A stretch of 49,330 nucleotides of DNA, taken from contig CALXUS010000014.1 in the NCBI GenBank assembly GCA_944391745.1, forward strand, positions 1-49,330. The letters are read 5' to 3'. The notes under the pieces are model-generated. The model searched no databases, had not been told where the DNA came from, and worked only from the letters and a program-made list of their open reading frames with translations. Source of the DNA: an uncultured Clostridia bacterium. GTDB taxonomy: Bacteria > Bacillota > Clostridia > TANB77 > CAG-508. Position numbers and translations under genes: made by a program. This document shows, piece after piece, positions 1-7,200 of the stretch (position 1 is the first letter of the stretch; the number at the start of each line of letters is the position of its first letter).

Positions 1-780
1 GTTAGTTCTATGTTATGTGCCTCACATACTTGCACTATTTTTTCTATTTCTTCTGATGTCTTTAAAAATACACTTCCTGTTAGTTCTATGTTATGTGCCT
101 CACATACTTGCACTATTTTTTCTATTTCTTCTGATGTCTTTAAAAATACACTTCCGGTTACTTCTATGTTATGTGTCTCACATACTTTTATTATTTTTTC
201 TATTTCTTCTGATGTCTTTAAAAATACACTTCTGGTTAGTTCTATATTATGTTTCTCGCATACTTTTACTATTTTTTCTATTTCTTCTGCTGACTGTCTA
301 AATACATTTCCAGTTAGTTCTATGTTATGTACCTCACATACCTGTATTATTTTTTCTATTTCTTCTGATGCCTTAGAAAATACATTTCCTGTTGGTTTTA
401 TTTTATGTGCTTCACATACTTTTACTATTTTTTCTATTTCTTCCGCGGACTTAAAAAATACACTTCCTGTTAGTTCTATGTTATGCGCTTTACATACTTG
501 CACTATTTTTTCTATTTCTTCTGCCGACTTAAAAAATACACTTCCGGTTAGTTCTATATTATGTTTCTCGCATACCTGTATTATTTTTTCTATTTCTTCT
601 GCTGACTGTCTAAATACACTTCCTGTTACTTCTATGTTATGTACCTCACATACCTGTATTATTTTTTCTATTTCTTCTGCTGACTGTCTAAATACACTTC
701 CTGTTACTTCTATGTTATGTACCTCACATACCTGTATTATTTTTTCTATTTCTTCTATAGAAAATCTTGAACAGGCAGCT
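1..780 (-). repeat. Ten tandem 78-bp coding repeats
   Basis: Units begin at 1, 79, 157, 235, 313, 391, 469, 547, 625 and 703, each 78 bases, so the period is exactly 26 codons and frame is kept. Units 1 and 2 differ by about one base, and units 9 and 10 are identical across most of their length, which indicates recent duplication. The unit at 703-780 is the most diverged in its first codons and marks the entry into the array. All units are coding on the minus strand; this is not a CRISPR array because there are no unique spacers. Confidence 0.95.
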
Positions 781-1223
781 TGTAAAAAATTCTTTGGCTT
801 GAATTTATCTTGAAATCTTCTTTCTATTTCTTTAATTCTTGATGTTGGTATGCTTAATATAGATGTAATTGCATTTAAATATCTTATTCCATAATTATCT
901 ATTACATGTTGGTATGTTTCTCTCATTTGACTTCCATCTGTATTTAATACATGCAAACAGGTTTCTACATTTGATATAGCAATTTCTTTTCCTTTTAAAA
1001 ACTCCCAATTATCTCTTATCTTTTTTGTTGAAAAATATAAAATGCTTGGACATTTCTCTATATTCTTTGATGATATTTTTACTTCATCTCTTAGATAATC
1101 TAATGTATCACATATTTCTCTGTATTCTCCATACTTTAATACATTGTTATTAGTTTTTATTAATTTTTCAAAATCTATTCCATATTTATCACAGATTTCC
1201 TTTAATTTTTCATAAGATATCAT
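1..1223 (-). CDS. Tandem-repeat helical protein, mTERF-like (partial, C-terminus off window)
   Basis: The minus-strand frame is open from an ATG at 1223 to the left edge, giving at least 407 residues with no stop. AAGGAG lies 9 bases before the ATG. Residues 1 to about 148 are non-repetitive and helical; they include 'NIEKCPSILYFSTKKIRDNW', which has the look of an mTERF motif (a Pro, then Leu/Ile, Ser, then an amphipathic helix). From about residue 149 there are ten units of exactly 26 residues with consensus TGSVFxKSAEEIEKIVQVCE followed by xHNIEL. The residue before His varies most (V, K, A, T); the two after Phe also vary. mTERF proteins are helical-repeat nucleic-acid binders in organelles. 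The kinship here is my inference from pattern alone, and other alpha-solenoid families are possible. It lies 13 bases after a small gene of similar style, so the two probably share a transcript. The true length is unknown. Confidence 0.75.
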   Translation of the reverse strand, partial: MISYEKLKEICDKYGIDFEKLIKTNNNVLKYGEYREICDTLDYLRDEVKISSKNIEKCPSILYFSTKKIRDNWEFLKGKEIAISNVETCLHVLNTDGSQMRETYQHVIDNYGIRYLNAITSILSIPTSRIKEIERRFQDKFKPKNFLQAACSRFSIEEIEKIIQVCEVHNIEVTGSVFRQSAEEIEKIIQVCEVHNIEVTGSVFRQSAEEIEKIIQVCEKHNIELTGSVFFKSAEEIEKIVQVCKAHNIELTGSVFFKSAEEIEKIVKVCEAHKIKPTGNVFSKASEEIEKIIQVCEVHNIELTGNVFRQSAEEIEKIVKVCEKHNIELTRSVFLKTSEEIEKIIKVCETHNIEVTGSVFLKTSEEIEKIVQVCEAHNIELTGSVFLKTSEEIEKIVQVCEAHNIEL

Positions 1224-1236
1224 ACAATCTTTCTCC

Positions 1237-1518
1237 TTATTTATCAATATTTTCTAATATGTCCATATTGCTTTCTATAATATTTACAAAATCTTCTCCA
1301 TAAGTTTCTTTAAGTTTTATTATCTTTTCTTCAAATTGTCTGGGAAAATTCATAAATAAATTTGGATATCTCTCAAAAATGTTTTCTATATCATTGAATT
1401 TATATCTTTCTAATGTTCTAGCATTTTCTTTAATAAGGTCCTTATTATCTAATATAACTTCTATTATTTCTTCACCATATATTTCTTTCATATTTTCTAA
1501 ATTGACTTCAAATTCCAT
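1237..1518 (-). CDS. Small helical protein related in style to the neighbouring repeat protein
   Basis: The product is 93 residues starting at the ATG at 1518, preceded by AGAAAGGA at a spacing of 7. A longer frame upstream to 1554 lacks a good ribosome site, so I chose the shorter start. The protein is acidic and helical. It has two repeats of the same kind: 'YGEEIIEVILDNKDLI' and 'YGEDFVNIIESNMDIL', separated by 'IFERYPNLFMNFPRQFEEKI', which again resembles an mTERF motif. It ends 13 bases before the start of the large repeat protein, so the two are probably co-transcribed and may work together. No catalytic motif, signal peptide or membrane segment is visible. Function is unknown. Confidence 0.75.
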   Translation of the reverse strand: MEFEVNLENMKEIYGEEIIEVILDNKDLIKENARTLERYKFNDIENIFERYPNLFMNFPRQFEEKIIKLKETYGEDFVNIIESNMDILENIDK

Positions 1519-1571
1519 ACTTTTTTCCTTTCTAAAAAAACAGAATACATTCAATATTATTAAGATAACTA

Positions 1572-2129
1572 TTATAAATTACATTTATCTCTTTTAATCT
1601 GTTTTGAATACCTATCTTCCTCACTAAAAATGCAACCACAATATTTTTGCATATACAGACCAATATCGTGTGCTTTTTGATGTCCTTCACAAAAACCAAC
1701 TCTAAAATCCCTATATAAAAAATCTATTCCATATTCTTTACTATACTTCTCCATCAGTTCTTTTATAAAATCATGTTTTTGATAAATACTATATAGAAGA
1801 GTAGTTGTAACAGTATCATATCCATTCTCTTTTGCATATTCAAAAGTCTTTTTTAATCTTACTGGATAACAATAATTTGTACATCTATTATTTAAATCTT
1901 TTACTGCTTCTTTGCAAAACGCATCTAAACCATAATCCTCTTCAAATATAGCTTGTATATTTATGCTATTTGCATATTCTTTTAAGCAATCTCGTCTTGC
2001 CTTATATTCCATATAAGGATGTATATTAGGATTATACCAATAAAGTACTGGTTCAATTCCTTCTGCTCTCAATGTGTCTATACAATAAACACTACAAGGA
2101 GCACAACATGTATGCATTAATAATTTCAT
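1572..2129 (-). CDS. queH: Epoxyqueuosine reductase QueH
   Basis: The product is 185 residues. QueH reduces epoxyqueuosine to queuosine in tRNA, the last step of Q34 modification, and replaces the cobalamin enzyme QueG in many anaerobes. The family's metal-cluster cysteines are visible: 'HTCCAPC' at residues 6-12, an 'RCTNYCYPVR' segment near residue 85 and 'KYCGCIFS' near 165. The start is the ATG at 2129, because an in-frame stop sits 9 bases upstream. The ribosome site is unusual: AAAGGAGA is about 33 bases upstream with a hairpin in between (separate entry). The gene follows ruvB on the same strand with a palindromic element between them. Queuosine genes often neighbour ruvAB. Confidence 0.93.
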   Translation of the reverse strand: MKLLMHTCCAPCSVYCIDTLRAEGIEPVLYWYNPNIHPYMEYKARRDCLKEYANSINIQAIFEEDYGLDAFCKEAVKDLNNRCTNYCYPVRLKKTFEYAKENGYDTVTTTLLYSIYQKHDFIKELMEKYSKEYGIDFLYRDFRVGFCEGHQKAHDIGLYMQKYCGCIFSEEDRYSKQIKRDKCNL

Positions 2130-2170
2130 TTTTATTTAATTCGTATTCTTTTTATACGAATTTCTCCTTT
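2130..2170 (-). promoter_or_regulatory. Displaced ribosome binding site bridged by a hairpin before queH
   Basis: Read on the minus strand, AAAGGAGA (2170-2163) is followed by a perfect 9-bp hairpin, AATTCGTAT / ATACGAATT (2162-2154 and 2146-2138), then about 8 bases, then the queH ATG at 2129. No purine-rich site lies closer to the ATG. Folding the hairpin would bring the site to a normal distance. The bridging role is inferred. Confidence 0.5.
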
Positions 2171-2195
2171 CTTTTTGTTTCTTCTTGCTGCTTTT

Positions 2196-2257
2196 GGTTG
2201 CTTTTGGGGACACCTTCCGAAAACAGCTGTTTTCGGAAGGTGTCCCCAAAAGCAACC
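2196..2257. repeat. Palindromic element copy 1 (perfect 62-bp palindrome)
   Basis: The two 31-base arms are exact reverse complements with no loop, centred on CAG|CTG. The core is GGGGACACCTTCC(G)AAAACAG. Extra iterations of the outer motif (GCTGCTTTTG on the left, CCCCAAAAGCAAC on the right) extend past the perfect part to about 2184-2274. It lies between ruvB and queH, immediately after the ruvB stop codon. Five related copies occur in this window. Confidence 0.95.
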
Positions 2258-2274
2258 CCAAAAGCAACTCCAAC

Positions 2275-3267
2275 TTATAATCCTAAATGTTTATATGCCT
2301 CTGGAAGAGCAATCCTTCCTCTAGGAGTTCTTGAAATATATCCTATTTGAATTAAATATGGCTCATAAACATCTTCTATTGTTGAAATCTCTTCTCCTAA
2401 TGTAGTAGCTAATGTTTCTATTCCTACTGGTCTTCCTTGGTATTTTTCTATTAATGTTCTTAATAATCTTCTATCTATAGAGTCTAATCCCATATCGTCA
2501 ATATCTAGTTTATTTAAAGCTATTTTTGCAATGTCTAATGTTATAGTTCCATTACCTAAAACAGCTGCATAATCCCTAACTCTCTTTAATAGTCTGTTTG
2601 CAATTCTTGGTGTTCCTCTTGAACGTTTTGCTATTTCAACTGCTGCGTCATTTTCTATTGCTATTTCTAATATGTTAGCAGAACGTTTAACAATTGTTGT
2701 TAATTCTTCACTATTATATAATTCTAGTCTTTCTACTATTCCAAATCTGTCTCTAAGTGGAGTTGTTAATGAACCTGCTCTTGTAGTAGCTCCAATTAGA
2801 GTAAATTTAGGCAAATCTAATCTTATTGACCTAGCACTTGGTCCTTTTCCAATTATTATATCTAATGTAAAATCTTCTAACGCTGGATATAATATTTCTT
2901 CAACACTTTTATTTAATCTATGTATTTCATCAATAAATAAAACATCAAATTCTGAAAGATTTGTAAGTAATGCTGCTAAATCTCCTGGCTTTTCTATTGC
3001 AGGTCCTGATGTGATTTTTAAATTAGAATTCATTTCATGTGAAATAATGTTCGCAAGTGTAGTTTTACCTAGTCCAGGAGGTCCATATAAAAGTACATGG
3101 TCTAATGGCTCTCCTCTTTTTTTGGCAGCCTCTATATATACTTTCATATTTTCTTTAACTTTGGTCTGTCCTATATATTCACTTAATGTTTTGGGTCTTA
3201 ACACATTTTCTTGTTGTGATTCCATTTCATCAGAAACATTAGGGCTAATTAAATTTTCTTCATCCAT
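2275..3267 (-). CDS. ruvB: Holliday junction branch migration helicase RuvB
   Basis: The product is 330 residues from the ATG at 3267, which has AAGGA at a suitable distance; a TTG five codons upstream is in frame but overlaps that ribosome site, so I reject it. RuvB is the hexameric AAA+ motor that drives Holliday-junction branch migration with RuvA and RuvC. Visible motifs are Walker A 'GPPGLGKTT', Walker B 'LFIDEIHRL', sensor 'GATTRAG' and the C-terminal winged helix with '[10 protein letters not shown]'. Length is normal for the family. ruvA is not adjacent; the gene follows tagO by about 43 bases and may be read from the polysaccharide operon. Confidence 0.97.
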   Translation of the reverse strand: MDEENLISPNVSDEMESQQENVLRPKTLSEYIGQTKVKENMKVYIEAAKKRGEPLDHVLLYGPPGLGKTTLANIISHEMNSNLKITSGPAIEKPGDLAALLTNLSEFDVLFIDEIHRLNKSVEEILYPALEDFTLDIIIGKGPSARSIRLDLPKFTLIGATTRAGSLTTPLRDRFGIVERLELYNSEELTTIVKRSANILEIAIENDAAVEIAKRSRGTPRIANRLLKRVRDYAAVLGNGTITLDIAKIALNKLDIDDMGLDSIDRRLLRTLIEKYQGRPVGIETLATTLGEEISTIEDVYEPYLIQIGYISRTPRGRIALPEAYKHLGL

Positions 3268-3310
3268 TTTTGTATCCTTCAACTATAATATTTTAAAATA
3301 TAAATTAATT

Positions 3311-4633
3311 TTATTTTTTACGCTTTTTATGTTTTTTCTTATTTTTATTTGCAGCTTTTGGTTTTACATTGTTATTTTGATTTTTGTTTCTATCTGCATC
3401 TGCTTTATTTTCTTTCTCTTCATCTTTTTCATTATCAACATTTTTGTTTTTTACTTCAGCCACAGCTTTATCTATATTTTCTTTTTTCTCTGTTTCTTCA
3501 GATTTGTCTTCGACCTTAATTTTATCTGTCTTTTCCTTTTTCATTTTATTTCTATTTTCTCTGATACTTTTAATTTCTTCATTTTTAAAATTCTTAAGTT
3601 CTTTATAACCTATAGCTATTATAGCAATTACTATTAAAGCAAATGATAAAGCTTTCCAAATCCCATCATCTATTAATATTACTGCAAACATTCCTAGTGT
3701 TGCACTAGCTCCATATAATATCGCTACTGCCTGCTTTTGAGAAAAACCTCTTTTCATTAGTCTATGATGTAAATGACCTTTGTCAGCTTGAAAAACTGCT
3801 TTAAGAGATTTTCCTTTTACTATTCTTCTTATTATAGCAAATAGTGTATCAAAAATAGGTAAGGCTAAAACTAAAACTGGTGCAATTAAAACAACCAAAG
3901 TTACTGTTTTTGCAACACCTAAAATAGAAATTGTAGCTAGTCCAAATCCTAAAAACTGAGCTCCTACGTCTCCTATAAATGTTTTTGCTGGATTTATGTT
4001 GAATGGTAAAAATCCTCCTATTGCTCCAGCTAGAGCAGTAATTAGTATAATTGAAATTATTGGTGATTCATTTGTTGCAAAAATAATTAATAAACTTATA
4101 CAAGATATTAATGAAACTCCTGAAGATAATCCGTCCAAACCATCAATTAAATTAATTGCATTAGTTATACCAACAATCCAGCCAACCGTTAATATAAAAC
4201 TTAATGCAGGGTGTATTGCTACTTCATTGATTGTATCTATTCTGATTCCAAAGCTATATACTACTATTGCTGCTAAAATTTGAGCAATAAGTTTTTGCCA
4301 AGGTTTCAAAGATTTTACATCATCTAAGTATGCAAAAATTGATAAAACTATTATTCCTAGCAAAAAACCTAAAAGTTTCATTCTGTAATTTTCAGGTCCA
4401 TTTAGGTCTAAATTTCCTTCTATTGACATCACAATTATTAAATAAATTGCTGATACTAAAAAACCTAGAATAACTGCTAGTCCACCTAATCTTGGTATTG
4501 GTCTTTTATTAACTCTTCTATCTGATGGATAATCTATTGCTCCTACCTTTTTTGCATGCTTAATTGTATATGGTACCATAACAAATGATGTTATAAATGC
4601 TAATAAAAATGCTATTGCAATATCTCCCCACAT
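3311..4633 (-). CDS. tagO: Undecaprenyl-phosphate GlcNAc-1-phosphate transferase (TagO/WecA type)
   Basis: The product is 440 residues. This polytopic enzyme transfers a sugar-1-phosphate from UDP-GlcNAc (typical substrate) to undecaprenyl phosphate and so starts wall teichoic acid or polysaccharide chains. Family motifs are visible: 'AYLDDVKSLKPWQK' (Asp-Asp pair), 'NAINLIDGLDGLSSG', 'NINPAKTFIGDVG' and the cytoplasmic His motif 'KGHLHHRLMKRG'. About ten membrane segments fill residues 1-345. The last 95 residues are a highly charged tail rich in Lys and Glu that ends in 'KNKKKHKKRKK'; this is longer than the usual family length of about 350. The start has AGGAGG upstream. It is the last gene of the glycan cluster, and ruvB follows closely. 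Confidence 0.93.
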   Translation of the reverse strand: MWGDIAIAFLLAFITSFVMVPYTIKHAKKVGAIDYPSDRRVNKRPIPRLGGLAVILGFLVSAIYLIIVMSIEGNLDLNGPENYRMKLLGFLLGIIVLSIFAYLDDVKSLKPWQKLIAQILAAIVVYSFGIRIDTINEVAIHPALSFILTVGWIVGITNAINLIDGLDGLSSGVSLISCISLLIIFATNESPIISIILITALAGAIGGFLPFNINPAKTFIGDVGAQFLGFGLATISILGVAKTVTLVVLIAPVLVLALPIFDTLFAIIRRIVKGKSLKAVFQADKGHLHHRLMKRGFSQKQAVAILYGASATLGMFAVILIDDGIWKALSFALIVIAIIAIGYKELKNFKNEEIKSIRENRNKMKKEKTDKIKVEDKSEETEKKENIDKAVAEVKNKNVDNEKDEEKENKADADRNKNQNNNVKPKAANKNKKKHKKRKK

Positions 4634-4704
4634 TTGCTTTTCCTCCTATTATTATTTTTTTCTTATTAATTTTTTCTATTAATTCATTTTCATTATCTTT
4701 CGCA

Positions 4705-5652
4705 TTATTCATCATTTTCTTCTCTTTTTCCATTATATTCGTTAACTAAATATAATGGTCTATTTTTAGATGCGTTAAATATTCTTCCTAAATATTCTCC
4801 AATAATTCCAAATAGTAATATTTCTACTCCTGAGAAGAATAGTACTAGTAGTATTATTGCTTGATATGCTTGTATTGCAACACTTAATTTAATACATTTT
4901 ATAATTACATATATAAAATATACAAATAAAGCCAAAAATGTAGGTATAGCTATATAAGTTGATATTCTAAGTGGTGATGTTGTAAATGATGTTATACCAT
5001 CAATAGCTAAATTTACTAGTTTCTTATAATTCCATTTTGTTTTTCCTGCAACTCTTGCATCTCTATCGTACATTATTGCTTTTTTCTTATAACCAATCCA
5101 ACTAAACATTGATTTTGAATTTCTATCTGTTTCTCTAAGCTTTCTCAATGCATTTACACATCTTCTATCTAATAGTCTAAAGTCTCCTGTATCTTTCTGA
5201 ATTGGTACTGATGTAAGCATTTGTAATACTCTGTAATACATTTTTGAAGTGAATTTTTTTAAGAAGCTTTCTCCTGCTCTTGTCCTTCTTTGTGCATAAA
5301 CATCATCATAGCCTTCTTCCCAATATTTAATCATTTCTGGAATTAATTCGGGTGGGTCTTGCAAATCTGCATCCATGAATATTACAGCATCGCCTTTTGC
5401 ATAATCTAATCCTGCAATCATTGCCGTTTCTTTTCCAAAATTTCTTGAAAAATCCACATAAGAAATTCTTTTATCTTTTTTTCTATATTCTTTTATTAAA
5501 TTTATTGTATTATCTTTAGATCCATCATTTACAAATAGTATTTCAAATTCATAATTTTCTATACTATCCATTAATTTTTCAAGCCTATCGTATAAAAATG
5601 GTAGAGACTCTTCTTCATTGTACGCAGGTACAATTATTGTTATTTTTTTCAT
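4705..5652 (-). CDS. GtrB-like polyprenyl-phosphate glycosyltransferase (GT2 with C-terminal membrane helices)
   Basis: The product is 315 residues. The N-terminal GT2/DPM1-like domain (about 1-230) begins 'ITIIVPAYNEEESLPFLYDR' and has 'VNDGSKDNT' and the metal site 'FMDADLQDPPE'. Two membrane helices follow (about 230-255 and 265-290), then 'GEYLGRIFNASKNRPLYLV', typical of GtrB/bactoprenol glucosyltransferases. Such enzymes load glucose or another hexose onto undecaprenyl phosphate for use outside the membrane. The next gene upstream encodes a GtrII-like transferase, the expected consumer. The flippase GtrA is not seen in the window. Confidence 0.9.
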   Translation of the reverse strand: MKKITIIVPAYNEEESLPFLYDRLEKLMDSIENYEFEILFVNDGSKDNTINLIKEYRKKDKRISYVDFSRNFGKETAMIAGLDYAKGDAVIFMDADLQDPPELIPEMIKYWEEGYDDVYAQRRTRAGESFLKKFTSKMYYRVLQMLTSVPIQKDTGDFRLLDRRCVNALRKLRETDRNSKSMFSWIGYKKKAIMYDRDARVAGKTKWNYKKLVNLAIDGITSFTTSPLRISTYIAIPTFLALFVYFIYVIIKCIKLSVAIQAYQAIILLVLFFSGVEILLFGIIGEYLGRIFNASKNRPLYLVNEYNGKREENDE

Positions 5653-5687
5653 ATTAACTACGTTCCTTTCTATTATGAAACTATATT

Positions 5688-7163
5688 TTAAAATCTACAA
5701 TAGTGAATTGTATCATCAATTATCTTTATTTGATTTTGATTGTAATTGTTCCAATCTTGATTTAAAAATTCTTTTTCCAAATCAGGATTTTTTTCTCCTT
5801 CAGTAAGGTTTAATCCATTATAGTAATTAATCATTTTTATTATTGACCAATCTGGGAAAAAGCCTGTTATATTTATATCTCCTATTGCTAGTATTCCATT
5901 ATAAGTATAACTTATATTTTCATCATTGTATATACATATTTTTGTAACCTTTATACCAGTATCTTCTTCATATTTTTTTATTTGCTCACCTATACTTAGT
6001 GAATTTATTTTATCTAGATAGTTCATATTATAATGATCTGTTTCTATTTTGTTAAATGAATAAAATTCCATACTTAATATTATTATTGAAATTATTAGTA
6101 TTACTGTACTATTTATGTATACTTTGCTTTTTAATATATTTATATCTTCTGTATTAAATAAAATATATAAACTAATTATTCCTATAATTGAAGCAAAGGT
6201 ATAAGTAGATCTTGGTACAAACCATATTGACTCAGTATTTTGCATAATTTGTGGAACAATTGTAATTCCAATTGTAGCAATTACTACATAAGCAATTCCA
6301 AGAATTTTTAATATTTTTGTATTAATTTTTTCTTTTTTATTTATGCATATCATTACGATAGCCAAAATAACTAATATTGATAATACTACTATTACTGTAT
6401 ATTTTGGTAAAATATTATAAGTAGCAAACATACTTTTCGAACCATCTATTATTTTTTTAATGGATTCACTTAAAACTATTTCTCCATTAACTCTATCATT
6501 TATAAAAAATAGTCTTACTGTTAATAAATTAATTACTGCTGGTATTCCATAGCACAATAACATTACTACATTATTTTTTATAAAGTCTTTTGCGTTTTTT
6601 GAATAAAAAACTATAAAAACTGCAGATAATGCTATAAATAAGCTTATAACCCCTTGATAGCAGAATGTGGCTATTAGCATAAATATAAATGTAAATATTA
6701 TAGATTTTTTATTGCCTTTTATAAAATCTATAAATTTAATTGTTGCTAATACCGATAGCAACACAGTAAGTGCTAATACTCCTTTTTCTATATACATAAA
6801 TAATTCTATAGAAAATGGATTAATTATGATTAAACTACTAACTAAAAAACTTAATCCTTCACTTTTTATTTTTTCATGTATTAAATTAAACAAAAGGTAA
6901 ATTGAAAATGTTATGGTTATTATTGCTAAAGCATAAGAGCAAAAATATATTAAATGTTCTCCAAAATTTAATACATTCACTGCTCCCCATAAAAATGCTG
7001 TAACAAATCTTCCTGAAAGCATAAAATGATTAAAAATTTCTTTTGCCGGGCTTCCTAAAACGGAATATGTATCTGTTGCAAAGTCCATTCTTAGAAATAT
7101 TCCAAAAAACGCCAATGAAATTAGTAGTGAAATATATAAATTTTTATCTTTTAATTTTTTCAT
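5688..7163 (-). CDS. GtrII-like polytopic glucosyltransferase
   Basis: The product is 491 residues with about 10-11 hydrophobic segments and a C-terminal soluble tail of about 110 residues. The start 'LYISLLISLAFFGIFLRMDF' followed by an extracytoplasmic loop with 'AGRF'-like 'LSGRFVTAFLW' matches the Glucos_trans_II (GtrII) family as I know it. Such proteins move a sugar from polyprenyl phosphate to a surface polysaccharide outside the membrane. The adjacent GtrB-like gene, 35 bases downstream, supports this. The start has AAGGAGG-type spacing. Assignment is by overall pattern; acceptor and sugar are unknown. Confidence 0.75.
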   Translation of the reverse strand: MKKLKDKNLYISLLISLAFFGIFLRMDFATDTYSVLGSPAKEIFNHFMLSGRFVTAFLWGAVNVLNFGEHLIYFCSYALAIITITFSIYLLFNLIHEKIKSEGLSFLVSSLIIINPFSIELFMYIEKGVLALTVLLSVLATIKFIDFIKGNKKSIIFTFIFMLIATFCYQGVISLFIALSAVFIVFYSKNAKDFIKNNVVMLLCYGIPAVINLLTVRLFFINDRVNGEIVLSESIKKIIDGSKSMFATYNILPKYTVIVVLSILVILAIVMICINKKEKINTKILKILGIAYVVIATIGITIVPQIMQNTESIWFVPRSTYTFASIIGIISLYILFNTEDINILKSKVYINSTVILIISIIILSMEFYSFNKIETDHYNMNYLDKINSLSIGEQIKKYEEDTGIKVTKICIYNDENISYTYNGILAIGDINITGFFPDWSIIKMINYYNGLNLTEGEKNPDLEKEFLNQDWNNYNQNQIKIIDDTIHYCRF

Positions 7164-7200
7164 AATTTAGCCTCCTTTATACTAATTTTTCAAAAATTTA

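Noticed and set aside
1..780. Possible CRISPR array
   Set aside because: The repeats are contiguous 78-bp coding units without unique spacers, and no cas genes are present.
10..813. Long plus-strand open frame across the 78-bp repeats
   Set aside because: It is a mirror of the minus-strand repeat gene; it has no ribosome site, and its Phe/Ser/Leu-rich product with repeated SHTCTIFSISS is typical of antisense reading.
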